A DNA stretch of 64,000 bases, taken from contig NZ_CP118108.1 of assembly GCF_028747985.1 (NCBI RefSeq), positions 2,733,501 through 2,797,500 of the forward strand, written 5' to 3'. Position numbers and translations under genes: made by a program. Numbering within the stretch: position 1 is the stretch's first letter; each line of letters begins with the position of its first letter. Positions 36,657 through 46,086 of the stretch are shown here, one piece after another. The notes under the pieces were generated by a model, which searched no databases, was not told the DNA's origin, and saw only the letters and a list, made by a program, of their open reading frames with translations. This DNA is from Paenibacillus urinalis (GTDB lineage: Bacteria; Bacillota; Bacilli; Paenibacillales; Paenibacillaceae).

Positions 36657-37346
36657 TTACACATTTTGTCCAACCCTTACCACATTCCCTTTATTGTCTA
36701 TTACATGTACATGACCTGCAGGCATGGTCATTGCTATGGTAATAATGTTCAATATATCCAAAACTATTTTTTCCAATATAACTTGGCGGCAGCTCAGCAG
36801 CATAAGCTGTTGGCATAAATGAATCCCATATTTTATCCCAAGCGTTCGATCCAGGCTCAACTATTTGAACCTTTATCCTCACACCAATTGCTTTTCCACT
36901 TTGAAGTATAAAGCTTGCATCACCAATATAACAATCCACATAAGAACATGCATTATTACGGATTCGATCGTTTGCCTTCTCCAATCTTAGTTGCATTTCC
37001 TTTTGTTTCGATACACATGTACTATTATTACAATATTTCTGGATATACCTTTGAATTTCTCCCCACATTTTGGAGTTGTTTTCGAGTTGCGGATTGTTTA
37101 TTAATCCGTCATAGCCACTATATGAATCTACGTAACAACCAGCATCCCTACCAGCTACACACATACCACTGAGGTCTATATGAATTAACGGATTATTGAG
37201 CACGTAAGTATACATATTCAGAGTTATAGGATCATTGAGTTGCCCTTCATACGTATCCTCATTAATAAAACGCCCTATATTCGGATCATACCAGCGAGCC
37301 CTCCGATATTGGAGATTGGTCGAGGAGTCCCAATACTCTCCTGCAT
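36657..37346 (-). pseudogene. Third RHS tip, with a core deletion and a frameshift
   Basis: From 37346 the frame reads AGEYWDSSTNLQYRRARWYD and NEDTYEGQLNDPITLNMYTY, RHS core close to the other two copies, with the boundary motif altered to IDLSG. The tip has eight Cys residues in its first 100 (GMCVAGRDAGCYVDSYSG). Two lesions are seen. At 37346-37350 the core jumps from YNGDDLM (ATATAATGGCGATGAC) straight to AGEYW, out of frame. Near 36718 a one-base shift separates HYYHSNDHA from PAGHVHVIDNKGNVVRVGQ. The toxin family is not recognised. Confidence 0.75.
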
Positions 37347-37452
37347 CATTAAGTCATCGCCATTATATCAATTTTACTCTTGATCTGGAGTGTACTCCAA
37401 GTTGTATCATTATCAGTATGCAAGTAAATTCCACTTCTTGGAGGCGCGAAAT

Positions 37453-37842
37453 ATGGGAGTTCAAAAACTGGAGCATGTAGGCGTAGTCGTGAGAAGCATC
37501 GACGAAAGCTCTGCATTTTACGAGAAAGTGCTCGGCATGGAGCTTAAAGAAATCCGTCAGCCTAATCCTAACGTACGTCTTGGATTTTTAGGTTTTCCCG
37601 GGGAAGCGAATCTCATCATCGAGCTGGTAGAAAGAACAAATTCAGAGCTTCCAAACGAAGGAACCGTGAACCATATTGCCTTTACGGTAGAGGATGTCGA
37701 ACAGGAAGCAGCTCGGATTGCAGAGCATGGCGTAGCTTTTATTAACGAAAAAATAGTAACGTTGGCGGACGGAACCAGATTCATATTCTTCCAAGGGCCG
37801 GACGGAGAACGCTTAGAATTGTATCAACCGGCCTCTGCTTGA
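37453..37842 (+). CDS. VOC-family (glyoxalase/dioxygenase fold) protein
   Basis: Cytoplasmic metal-dependent fold protein of 129 residues, one VOC domain made of two beta-alpha-beta-beta-beta modules. Key parts: KLEHVGVVVRSIDESSAFYE with the first metal His, LIIELVER, VNHIAFTVEDVEQEAARI with the second, and FFQGPDGERLELYQ with the final Glu. GGAGGCGCG precedes the ATG; an in-frame ATG at 37390 is upstream of that. A MerR gene follows after 32 bases on the same strand. It may be glyoxalase I-like or a resistance protein; the substrate is unclear. Confidence 0.87.
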   Translation: MGVQKLEHVGVVVRSIDESSAFYEKVLGMELKEIRQPNPNVRLGFLGFPGEANLIIELVERTNSELPNEGTVNHIAFTVEDVEQEAARIAEHGVAFINEKIVTLADGTRFIFFQGPDGERLELYQPASA

Positions 37843-37874
37843 GTTAGAATGGGAAGATAAGGAGGTGCAGCAAA

Positions 37875-38291
37875 GTGATCGAAATTCCTGAATCTGTAAG
37901 CTCCATTAAACAGGCATCCGAATTAACGGGGCTCTCCGAGGATACGATCCGCTATTACGAGAAGATTGGCTTGCTTCCGCATGCCGACCGCAAAGCAAAC
38001 GGACACCGAACGTATAGCAAAAGCCAATTGGCGGGCATGGTTTTCTTAACGAGGCTCAAGGCAACAGGCATGACTCTGGAGGAGATGAAGCATTTCCGCA
38101 ATCTTTACGAAGCAGGCGCTGCCTCTATCCCTCAGAGAGTCTCCATACTAATGGAACACAAGGAAAGAATTCAGAAAGAGATTGAACGATTGATAGAGAC
38201 GCAAAGAATTATTGATTACAAGCTCGACAATTATCATGAGATCGTTGTAAATCCCAACTTAAACAATACCGCCTGCAATCCTGCCGAATAG
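37875..38291 (+). CDS. MerR-family transcriptional regulator
   Basis: DNA-binding regulator of 138 residues. The winged helix is at about 10-80 (SIKQASELTGLSEDTIRYYE, IGLLPHADRKANGHRTYSK), and a long dimerisation helix follows (QRVSILMEHKERIQKEIERL). It lacks the Cys pattern of metal-sensing MerR members, so a small-molecule effector is likely. The GTG at 37875 is preceded by AAGGAGGTG. It is probably co-transcribed with the VOC gene. Confidence 0.87.
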   Translation: MIEIPESVSSIKQASELTGLSEDTIRYYEKIGLLPHADRKANGHRTYSKSQLAGMVFLTRLKATGMTLEEMKHFRNLYEAGAASIPQRVSILMEHKERIQKEIERLIETQRIIDYKLDNYHEIVVNPNLNNTACNPAE

Positions 38292-38462
38292 CAAAGATGA
38301 ATAAGCTCGTTCGACACTTTGAATTGTTTAGAATCACAGCCGTCTTGTCGCGCTGGTTCAAAGCCGAATTTTGAGTATTACGACGGGTATACCGATGAGA
38401 AACACAATTCGTATTACATTTCTTAAGATACTGTTTGTACTGTTTCTCTCTTTCACGTAAGA

Positions 38463-41400
38463 CTACTTAATTATTTTAACCTCTGCGTATGATGAATTAG
38501 ATGACTCTAGCAAGGGCTGCGAGATAGACTTTAAGTGATAATCAAAAAACGCGGATACATATTCCCTCTGAGCATCAAGCGCTCGCTGAGGATCAACGGG
38601 TCCTATGCTTTGATGGATCACCTGCCTGGAGAGACTCAGCTTCATCGCAATCTGAGGTAACAGGTACTGATAATCAGTGAAGGTAAAATGCGCTCCGTTC
38701 GGTATACTTAAATCGAATTTCCATCCGCTTGTTCGGCTCCAGAACATACCCCGGTCCTCAGCAGTCAAATGCGAGTCCACTTTCCCCTCATCATTGATAC
38801 CGGAGTTAAGCAGCATAAAGGGACGATCTAGACCATGTTGAGCCACGGGAAGTGGATGGTTAGGCATATGCCCTAAAGTTCCGTCCATATCAATTCCCGC
38901 ATCGAACCGATCATCTTCATACATCGTTTGAGCCGCTGTCGCACCTCCTGCGGAGTGCCCATAAATGCCTACCTTTGACAAATCAAGCGTTTCAGGCAAC
39001 CCTTGAGGCAATCCCTTCTGCTCTGCATCGATATTACTCCCGGTCCTCATCTCCTCCAATTGATCCAATGCAAATCGCACATCATCAACTCGTACCTCTA
39101 TCATCTTTAGCACCGTTTCAGCATTAATCTCCGGTAATGTTCCCTTTACAATCCGCCCGTCGGGAAATTCGACTACAGAAGATTCATGTGTGTGATCTAT
39201 TGTGATAACAACATACCCCTGGCTAGCCAGCTCCTGAACTAGAATAGTGCCAAAACTTCGTGGTACAGTGCCTCCTGGTGAGAAGAAAATCACTGGCCAT
39301 CCTCCTTTTTTAGCAACTGCAGGTGCATCCAGCCATGCATGCGTATCAATGCCCGATAAATCAATCGTCCCAGGATCCAGACCAATCGATGGGATTTCTT
39401 CTTCATCGTAATGCATAGCCGCACCCTCATGCATATATGCTGCCCGCTGTTCGCTTTCTTTTTCAGCCGGATACCAAATACTGATCATGAGTTCCCTCTG
39501 GAGTTGGTTCACCCATGGATCTATTCTTTCCGTGTCCACCAAGTGAAGCTCTGTAACGCCGATCACGTAATTCCCTTTCGGTTTAGGTAGATCAAAGTGA
39601 ACATCGCTTGTACCTCGATCTTCAGCTTCTTTCAGTGGTTCCGGAGCCAACCAGACGAGGAATCCAACGAGTATTAGGATACCTGCTACTATACCAAGTA
39701 AAGCGAGACGGCTGGAATGTAATGCTTCCCCGATGAGGAGTTTGCTGACCGATCCTATGGTCAATATAAAATAGAACATGTAAATCACCAAAAAGATGCT
39801 TATACAGATCAGTATCGGCTCCAAAAGGCTGATGCCTCCCAATCCTCCGAACAACCTTCTCATCCAGGTGAAAATGACAACATAGTGGACTATTCCAACA
39901 AGCAGCGGGAGCATAAAAACTACAGCGTTTTGCTTGATGATGGACGTTCTGATTTCCTTGTTACTCACACCAATCTTCTTGAGAATATCATAGCGGGAAA
40001 TATCACCTGTAGCTTCAGTCAATTGCTTAAAATAAAGGACACTACCCAATGCAAGGAGGAACACAAGCCCAAGAAAACCAAGAATAAATACATTCAACCC
40101 CGCATTTTCAATTCCTACACGATACTCGGCATAGTACGAGGACATCTTGGATTCCGGTGTTGCTATGTCGGCAAGCGTATCGGAGGTTTTTTTCGTCGTT
40201 TTTTGTTCTTCTACCGCATATCCAATATAATTTACAGGCGTACTTTGCCGTTCTACGAATTTGTATAATTCGTCAGCTACTACGATCATGTTATCCGGAT
40301 AGCTCCAGTTCACGATTCGCTCAATCGTCATATCTGTATAAGCCAAGGTTAACTGCTGAGAGGACAGCTGCAGAGAGATGGTTTCATAATCATAATCTGC
40401 CCACTCATGTTCGGTAAACATCGGGCGAATTGCGATCGCTTGATCGCTTTCCGTTACATTAACTTGGGGAATGCCTAGTGCTTCTGCAGCTTGGTTATAT
40501 CCGCTCATCGATATCACTTTGATGGGCTGCTCGTTATTGGCTAGCTGTTTGTTTGATATAATTTCGTTATTAGAAGAATAACCGTTAAGTTGAACGACTG
40601 AAATCTCCACCTGCGCAGTAACAGGATGTTCGGCATCTCTTTTGATGATATCGTCCACTTGCTTATTGAAAGCTTCGTCCTGACTGACAAACATGTAGCT
40701 GAATGGAGCAGCCAAACGCGCCGAATGTTCGTAGGTGTGGTAGGTGCTCAATCCAAAACTAAATGCACATAAAGCCAATGCCGACAAGATGGAAATGATG
40801 GTGAACGTACGGGCATTGCCCCTCATCCGGTATACAAGATTTGAGGTAATAACCAAATTCATACCTTTAAAGTAATGCTGCTTACGGCCTTTCATCAATC
40901 TCAGCATAAAAATGACAAATGATGAAAACATAAGTCCAGTGCCCAAAATGATTCCAACCGTCATCATTCCTAGGTTGGTTAGTATCTGTTCAGTATTTGT
41001 GAACTCCCTTAAACCAATCTCATAACTGATTGACAAGATAAGGACCGCAGCACACGCAGAAATGATGGAAGCTCGCGATTCACTCTCACCTTCCTGTTCT
41101 GCCCTAAACAACTCGATCAACCGGAATCGGTAAATCAGTCTGTAAGCTTGCAGTGACGTAATCAGAATAATGATCATGAACACAATGACTGTACTTGCTA
41201 CTGCTGGAAATGAAATTGAAATGCTAATGTCGACATTAACGCCGAGCAACCTCGCCAACATCATGGAGAACAGCTTTGATAATAGGGTTCCAACCATAAC
41301 TGCTAAGACCAGCACAATCGTACCAATCAATAGGTTTTCATAAAACAGTAGTTTCCCAATCGTTTGATTAGGTAACCCCAGTAGCGCGTAAAGCCCCACC

Positions 41401-41660
41401 TCCTGTTTCCGTTTCCGGGTAAAGAATTGATTCGAATACAAGATAAACACTGAAACGAACAATATCAGGACTATGGAGGCGATGAAAAAAATAGATTTCA
41501 TACTTTCCGATGATTCAATTGATCTGATGATTTCTGTACTATTCTGAAGAGAAACGAAAATATAAAAAATGACCGTACTTACAAACATGGAAAAAAAATA
41601 AACGAAGTAACTTCGGAAATTACCCTGAATATTTTTCCTTGCCAGATCAAACAGCGTCAT
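38463..41660 (-). CDS. BceB-type ABC permease fused to an alpha/beta-hydrolase (esterase) domain
   Basis: A 1065-residue fusion. Residues 1 to about 640 form a BceB/FtsX-type permease with about ten membrane segments and a large extracellular domain between helices 7 and 8. The N-terminus MTLFDLARKNIQGNFRSYFV is characteristic. An extra membrane helix follows (about 648-668), then a PAF-acetylhydrolase-like alpha/beta hydrolase (about 690-1045) with the nucleophile motif GHSAGG near 900 and NGAHFTFTDYQ near the end as the likely catalytic-His region. ATG at 41660 is chosen, with GGAGGGG six bases before it. It overlaps the ATPase gene. Topology would put the esterase outside the cell. Confidence 0.87.
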   Translation of the reverse strand: MTLFDLARKNIQGNFRSYFVYFFSMFVSTVIFYIFVSLQNSTEIIRSIESSESMKSIFFIASIVLILFVSVFILYSNQFFTRKRKQEVGLYALLGLPNQTIGKLLFYENLLIGTIVLVLAVMVGTLLSKLFSMMLARLLGVNVDISISISFPAVASTVIVFMIIILITSLQAYRLIYRFRLIELFRAEQEGESESRASIISACAAVLILSISYEIGLREFTNTEQILTNLGMMTVGIILGTGLMFSSFVIFMLRLMKGRKQHYFKGMNLVITSNLVYRMRGNARTFTIISILSALALCAFSFGLSTYHTYEHSARLAAPFSYMFVSQDEAFNKQVDDIIKRDAEHPVTAQVEISVVQLNGYSSNNEIISNKQLANNEQPIKVISMSGYNQAAEALGIPQVNVTESDQAIAIRPMFTEHEWADYDYETISLQLSSQQLTLAYTDMTIERIVNWSYPDNMIVVADELYKFVERQSTPVNYIGYAVEEQKTTKKTSDTLADIATPESKMSSYYAEYRVGIENAGLNVFILGFLGLVFLLALGSVLYFKQLTEATGDISRYDILKKIGVSNKEIRTSIIKQNAVVFMLPLLVGIVHYVVIFTWMRRLFGGLGGISLLEPILICISIFLVIYMFYFILTIGSVSKLLIGEALHSSRLALLGIVAGILILVGFLVWLAPEPLKEAEDRGTSDVHFDLPKPKGNYVIGVTELHLVDTERIDPWVNQLQRELMISIWYPAEKESEQRAAYMHEGAAMHYDEEEIPSIGLDPGTIDLSGIDTHAWLDAPAVAKKGGWPVIFFSPGGTVPRSFGTILVQELASQGYVVITIDHTHESSVVEFPDGRIVKGTLPEINAETVLKMIEVRVDDVRFALDQLEEMRTGSNIDAEQKGLPQGLPETLDLSKVGIYGHSAGGATAAQTMYEDDRFDAGIDMDGTLGHMPNHPLPVAQHGLDRPFMLLNSGINDEGKVDSHLTAEDRGMFWSRTSGWKFDLSIPNGAHFTFTDYQYLLPQIAMKLSLSRQVIHQSIGPVDPQRALDAQREYVSAFFDYHLKSISQPLLESSNSSYAEVKIIK

Positions 41661-42423
41661 TTGCATCCCCTCCGAGCACGTTCAGCACATCAAGTATCTT
41701 TTTAAAAAACTCTTTTCTGGTCATGTTGCCTTTGACTAGCTCTGCGAAAATACCGCCATCTTTAATAAAGAGCACTCGGGTGCAATAGCTTGCTGCGTAA
41801 GCATCATGTGTAACCATAAGAATCGTGGCAAACTCCTGCCTGTTCAGATCATTCATGGTTTCCAGCAAATCTGTTGCTGCACGTGAATCTAGGGCTCCTG
41901 TCGGTTCATCCGCCAGGATTAGTCTCGGATCGGTAACGATTGCCCGTGATGCTGCGGTACGCTGCTTTTGCCCGCCAGAGATTTGATAAGGGTATTTATC
42001 CATCAATTTTTCTATGCCAAACCGATTCCCGATTGCCTCAACTCGGTGCTCTATTTCTTTCACGTCCATCTTGGCCAGAGCAAGAGGAAGCACTATATTT
42101 TCCTTGACAGTTAGCGTATCTAATAGATGATAGTCTTGAAAAATAAATCCTAGCTTCGATCGGCGAAACTCGGATAACTGAGCTTCATTCATTTGCAGCA
42201 CACTTTCCCCATCTATTACAACGTCTCCTGAGGTCGGCTCGTCAATTGTGGAAACGATATTGAGCAGTGTCGTTTTCCCGGAACCGGAAGGCCCCATAAT
42301 ACCTACAAATTCCCCCTCATAAACGTTCATATCAATCCCATGCAGTACAGGCATGACATTTCCTTTGACGGCGAATGACTTTTGTAATTGATTAATTCTA
42401 ACGATCTCTTTCATTTCTTGCAT
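41647..42423 (-). CDS. BceA-type ABC transporter ATP-binding protein
   Basis: ATPase subunit of 258 residues, partner of the fused permease. Walker A is GPSGSGKTT, the signature is ISGGQKQR, and Walker B runs into LILADEPTGALDS. The opening VRINQLQKSFAVKG is BceA-like. ATG at 42423 follows AAAGGAGGTG. Its end overlaps the permease start by 14 bases, so translation is coupled. Such modules sense and resist peptide antibiotics such as bacitracin and signal to a partner kinase; the divergent kinase and regulator here complete the set. Confidence 0.9.
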   Translation of the reverse strand: MQEMKEIVRINQLQKSFAVKGNVMPVLHGIDMNVYEGEFVGIMGPSGSGKTTLLNIVSTIDEPTSGDVVIDGESVLQMNEAQLSEFRRSKLGFIFQDYHLLDTLTVKENIVLPLALAKMDVKEIEHRVEAIGNRFGIEKLMDKYPYQISGGQKQRTAASRAIVTDPRLILADEPTGALDSRAATDLLETMNDLNRQEFATILMVTHDAYAASYCTRVLFIKDGGIFAELVKGNMTRKEFFKKILDVLNVLGGDANDAV

Positions 42424-42487
42424 AGCACCTCCTTTGTTAATTACTTTGTAGCATAACACCTTCACTTACAAGGAACCTTGGTTCTGA

Positions 42488-42567
42488 CTTACGTTTTCCG
42501 TAAGCAGACTTACACTTTTGTCACCTTGTATAATAGAGATGTTTCCTTTATATAACAAAGGTATAAT
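42488..42567 (+). promoter_or_regulatory. Intergenic regulatory region with palindrome and two -10 boxes
   Basis: CTTACG-N5-CGTAAG (42488-42504) is an inverted repeat in the gap between bceA-type and bceR-type genes, followed by another half-site GACTTAC. TATAAT occurs at 42529-42534 and 42562-42567. The palindrome is a candidate response-regulator site; the matching -35 boxes are poor, as expected for activated promoters. Confidence 0.45.
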
Positions 42568-42600
42568 GAGATGGACTTAACCTAATTGGAGGTAACAAGT

Positions 42601-43272
42601 GTGAAGATTATGGTTATAGAAGACGATGTGACGATAAGAGAAATGCTTGGAGCGACCGTTCAGAGATGGGGATTCGAAGCTGTTCTTTGTAACGATTTTG
42701 ATCAGGTCCAGCAGCAATATGTGAAAGAACAACCTCATCTGGTGCTTCTAGATATTAATCTGCCAGTTTATGATGGATTCTATTGGTGCAGTAGGATCAG
42801 AGAAGTCTCCAAAGTCCCAATTATCTTCCTCTCTTCCCGAAACACTCCCATGGATATGGTAATGGCGATCAATATGGGTGGAGACGACTACATCACGAAG
42901 CCCTTCTATGACGAGATCCTCATCTCTAAAATCAAAGCGTTGCTGCGTAGAACATACTCTTATACAGATTCTGTCCTAAATGTAATTGAGCATAACGGTG
43001 TGATATTGAACCTGAATGAAGGAAAGCTGTTATGCGGGGCACAAACGGCCGAACTTACGAAAAATGAGTTTCGAATTTTAAATCTTTTGATGCAAAACAA
43101 AGGAAGAATTGTCAGTCGAGAGAAAATGATGCGACGTCTGTGGGAAGATGAAAGTTTTGTAGATGACAATACATTAACCGTGAATATGACGCGTATCAGA
43201 AAAAAACTAATGGAATTGGGACAGAATCAATTCATAACGACGATCAAAGGTGAGGGGTATATAATTAAATGA
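42601..43272 (+). CDS. BceR-type OmpR-family response regulator
   Basis: Regulator of 223 residues. The receiver has the acidic pair in IEDDVTIREML and phospho-acceptor Asp in LVLLDINLPVYDG. The winged-helix output starts near 130 (AELTKNEFRILNLLMQNKG, MRRLWEDESFVDDNTLTVNM). GTG at 42601 is preferred, with TTGGAGGT eight bases before it. It overlaps the kinase by four bases and is divergent from the transporter it should activate. Confidence 0.9.
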   Translation: MKIMVIEDDVTIREMLGATVQRWGFEAVLCNDFDQVQQQYVKEQPHLVLLDINLPVYDGFYWCSRIREVSKVPIIFLSSRNTPMDMVMAINMGGDDYITKPFYDEILISKIKALLRRTYSYTDSVLNVIEHNGVILNLNEGKLLCGAQTAELTKNEFRILNLLMQNKGRIVSREKMMRRLWEDESFVDDNTLTVNMTRIRKKLMELGQNQFITTIKGEGYIIK

Positions 43273-44297
43273 GTCTTTTACAATACTTAGAAGATAAGCT
43301 TTCTGTTATTATACTGGCTGTTTCAATGATGCTTTTTACCAGCTTAATGATGTTTATCAGTCCAGGTGGTAGGTATGACACTGAGGATATTCTTTACAAC
43401 TTGTTAGGTTGCTTTACTTTGATAGGAGTATATCTGGCCGTCGGATTCACTCGCCGCTACGGACATTATAAAGTACTGAGTGAAATAATCAAAAATGGCG
43501 GAAACGATTTCTTTGCTGCAATCCCTAAGTCTTTAAGTCATGAACAGAGACTGTATATGTCTCTGGCCAGAAAGCTCCATAAAGCCAAATTGGAAGCAGA
43601 CCAGACTTTCCATGAGGAGCGAACGGACTTTCATGACTTCATCATATCTTGGATACATGAAGTGAAGCTACCTATAACAGCATGTCATCTACTGTTGAGA
43701 AATAATACAATCAGTTCTTTAGAAGAGCTCGTGAACAAGCTGGAGGATGAAGTAAACAAAATTGATCATTATGTAGAACAAACACTCTATTATTCCCGGA
43801 TCGATTCATTCTCAAGAGATTATCTGATTGCAGAGGTTTCATTGAATCAAATCATGCGGGCCAGTGTCCGGAAGTATGCTAAGATGTTCGTCGCCAAGCG
43901 AATCCGATTCACCATGTGGGAAGAAGAAACAACGGTTTACAGTGACACTAAATGGCTTGGATTCATTATAGACCAGATCGTCACCAACGCTTTGAAATAT
44001 ACAGAGCGTGGAGGTTCCGTTATCTGTTCTCTTGAGGAAAATACGAGAGAGAAGCGCCTATTGATCCAGGATTCCGGTATTGGTATTCTTCCGGAAGAGC
44101 TGGTCAGAATTTTTGACAAAGGATTTACTGGTTCTAATGGTAGAAAAAATACTAGCTCTACTGGCATGGGATTATACCTGGCCAATCAGATGGCAATCAA
44201 ACTTGGCCACTCGCTAACTGTGCAATCAGAAGAGGGTCAATATACGGAACTTGCAATAATCTTCCCTAAATCGCGTAGCATCTATCACTATATTTAA
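43269..44297 (+). CDS. BceS-type intramembrane-sensing histidine kinase
   Basis: Membrane kinase of 342 residues with two helices at about 11-31 and 38-58 separated by only a few residues, the mark of kinases that read the state of a partner transporter instead of an external ligand. The His box is FIISWIHEVKLPITACHLLL and the ATPase core has NALKYTERGG, DSGIGILPEEL and STGMGLYLANQ. The start overlaps the regulator stop (ATGA). It should be controlled by the fused BceB-type permease. Confidence 0.9.
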   Translation: MSLLQYLEDKLSVIILAVSMMLFTSLMMFISPGGRYDTEDILYNLLGCFTLIGVYLAVGFTRRYGHYKVLSEIIKNGGNDFFAAIPKSLSHEQRLYMSLARKLHKAKLEADQTFHEERTDFHDFIISWIHEVKLPITACHLLLRNNTISSLEELVNKLEDEVNKIDHYVEQTLYYSRIDSFSRDYLIAEVSLNQIMRASVRKYAKMFVAKRIRFTMWEEETTVYSDTKWLGFIIDQIVTNALKYTERGGSVICSLEENTREKRLLIQDSGIGILPEELVRIFDKGFTGSNGRKNTSSTGMGLYLANQMAIKLGHSLTVQSEEGQYTELAIIFPKSRSIYHYI

Positions 44298-44314
44298 TTT
44301 CACACATACACTTA

Positions 44315-44400
44315 ATTAGCGACTTTCAATGGGTCTTTGTTCTTGTCCCCGGTCAGTTCTTGTTCTCGGATGACAAGAACATAAACCGGGTTTTTGGCTA
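44315..44400. repeat. Dispersed repeat, copy e (divergent)
   Basis: TTAGCGACTTTCAATGGG then TTTGTTCTTGTCCCCGG, followed by a further GTTCTTGTTCTCGG and its inverse GACAAGAACATAAACCGG. It lies between convergent genes. Confidence 0.7.
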
Positions 44401-44431
44401 ATTCGCTGGCCACAATCGAATCGAAATCGAC

Positions 44432-45070
44432 CTAAAAAGCTTTTTCATATCCATCATACTCTACTGTATCTGCTGTCATGAGGGCCACTTCTTCACCCAA
44501 TAGTCTTTTGACAAGATGAAAAGCTAAGTGAAGCCCCGCATCTGGTCCTTGTGCAGTAATAATGCTCCCCTCATCTACGAACTTTTGATCTTGAATTACC
44601 GTGACTTCAGGAAAATACTTCTGGAAGGAGTCCAGTCCTTTTCGGTTGGTAGTTGCTTTTTTCCCATTTAACAGCCCCGCTTGAGCTAAAGCGAATGCAC
44701 CCGTACAGACAGATGTCATCAATTCTACAGTTTGATCGGTGATCCACTGGATCACCCTTGTATTTGCGATCAGTTTGCGGATTATCGGCTGGAAACCGCC
44801 TGGAATCAAAACGATATCAAATTGGGGGGCATTCTCAATGCTGTAGTCGGCCATAATGCGGAGGCCATTGCTGGCCGTAACGATTCCCCCTGTTTCTGAT
44901 ACCGTATGAACTAAAAATGGCTTAGGCTGCTCATCCGCTGAGCCAAAGATCATATTCTGAACATCTTGAGCACTGTATCGCGTAACTGATAGAATCTCAG
45001 ACGGACCAACGAAGTCAAAAGCGTCAACCTGATCAAATACGAGCATACCTACCGACCATTGTTTTTTCAT
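44432..45070 (-). CDS. DJ-1/PfpI-family protein
   Basis: Cytoplasmic protein of 212 residues with the flavodoxin-like DJ-1/PfpI fold. The reactive Cys lies in the nucleophile elbow SVCTGAFALAQAG, and the opening VGMLVFDQVDAFDFVGPSEI is typical of the isonitrile-hydratase-like branch. The stretch SVCTGAFALA sits near residue 115. ATG at 45070 is used; the ribosome-like GAGGAGTG is a little distant, and a TTG nine bases earlier is an alternative. It is divergent from a TetR gene that probably represses it. Confidence 0.83.
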   Translation of the reverse strand: MKKQWSVGMLVFDQVDAFDFVGPSEILSVTRYSAQDVQNMIFGSADEQPKPFLVHTVSETGGIVTASNGLRIMADYSIENAPQFDIVLIPGGFQPIIRKLIANTRVIQWITDQTVELMTSVCTGAFALAQAGLLNGKKATTNRKGLDSFQKYFPEVTVIQDQKFVDEGSIITAQGPDAGLHLAFHLVKRLLGEEVALMTADTVEYDGYEKAF

Positions 45071-45119
45071 AAGAATCAATCACTCCTCTTTGATTTGAAA
45101 TGTTTGCACACCACAAAAA

Positions 45120-45226
45120 AACCGAACGTTCGTTATATAAATTACCATAAATTTCATGAACCGTCTATATACATTTACGACTCTTTACAGAGGCATCATT
45201 TGATATATAATCAAAATAACGAACGA
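45120..45226. promoter_or_regulatory. Candidate TetR operators in the DJ-1/TetR intergenic region
   Basis: CCGAACGTTCG holds a perfect palindrome CGAACGTTCG at 45123-45132, followed by TTATAT. A related half-site AACGAACGATT occurs at about 45214-45225, just before the TetR gene. Two matching sites near the two divergent starts fit TetR repression. Confidence 0.5.
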
Positions 45227-45251
45227 TTGTTTTTTTTTGAGGGGGATGGCG

Positions 45252-45848
45252 TTGAAAAAAGGAGAAAAGACCAAGGATTTTATCATCCGACAAGCTGCCG
45301 TTTTATTCAATCAGAAAGGGTACTTTGGCTCCTCTATCTCGGATCTGACCCGTGTCACCGGTATGCAAAAGGGCGGAATCTATAATCATTTCGAGAATAA
45401 GGATCAGCTAGCCCTAGAAGCGTTTGAACATGCTGCAACGGTATTGAGAGCATCTTTCGTGGATGCGATGGCGAACAAAAAGACGGCTTTTGAAAAACTG
45501 TCTGCCGTTATTTCAGTCTATCAGGATGCTTATGATAATCCCCCGCTTGCAGGGGGCTGTCCCGTTCTAAACACAGCCATCGAGAGTGATGACGCTCATC
45601 CTGCATTAAAGGAAAAGGCGCAAATAGCGATGGGTAGTTTTTTGGAATTAATCCGTTCTCTTCTTCGGTTGGGGATCGAACAAGGGGAGTTTAAAGAAGA
45701 GATAGAGGTGGAAGAATTTTCCATCTATATAACCTCAGTAATTGAGGGCGGAGTCATGTTGAGTAGACTGTACGAAGACAATTCACATATCCGTTCTAAC
45801 ATTAATCGGTTGCTAAGTGAGATTGATAAATATCGAACGAGAAATTGA
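45252..45848 (+). CDS. TetR-family transcriptional regulator
   Basis: Dimeric repressor of 198 residues. The helix-turn-helix is at about 10-55 (FIIRQAAVLFNQKGYFGSSI, RVTGMQKGGIYNHFENKDQL). The effector domain resembles the TetR_C_YxaF/LmrA group, with GGCPVLNTAIESDDAHPALK. The TTG at 45252 is preferred, six bases after GAGGGGG; an ATG six bases earlier overlaps that site. It probably controls the divergent DJ-1 gene. Confidence 0.88.
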   Translation: MKKGEKTKDFIIRQAAVLFNQKGYFGSSISDLTRVTGMQKGGIYNHFENKDQLALEAFEHAATVLRASFVDAMANKKTAFEKLSAVISVYQDAYDNPPLAGGCPVLNTAIESDDAHPALKEKAQIAMGSFLELIRSLLRLGIEQGEFKEEIEVEEFSIYITSVIEGGVMLSRLYEDNSHIRSNINRLLSEIDKYRTRN

Positions 45849-45913
45849 ATTCTCTCGCCGCAGGATGGCCGCCGAATCGCATCTGCGGCCTTTTCCTTTT
45901 GATCATTAAATTC

Positions 45914-45973
45914 CAGTTAGATATTTATCTAACCGGTAATCGGCTCATGTTCTTGTCCTTTTCGGCAATCGGA
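45914..45973. repeat. Dispersed repeat, copy f (left half only)
   Basis: CAGTTAGATATTTATCTAAC, GGTAATCGGCTC, then ATGTTCTTGTCC and TTTTCGGCAATCGG; the hairpin half is absent. The rest of 45974-46086 has nothing recognisable. Confidence 0.75.
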
Positions 45974-46086
45974 CTACTCATTTACTAGCTTGTCTACATG
46001 ATGTTCTGTAGTAATTGCATATAGCATCTAATTTACATAATTTATAAATAATCACATAACTCTAATGCGATTCACTCTATACCCAC

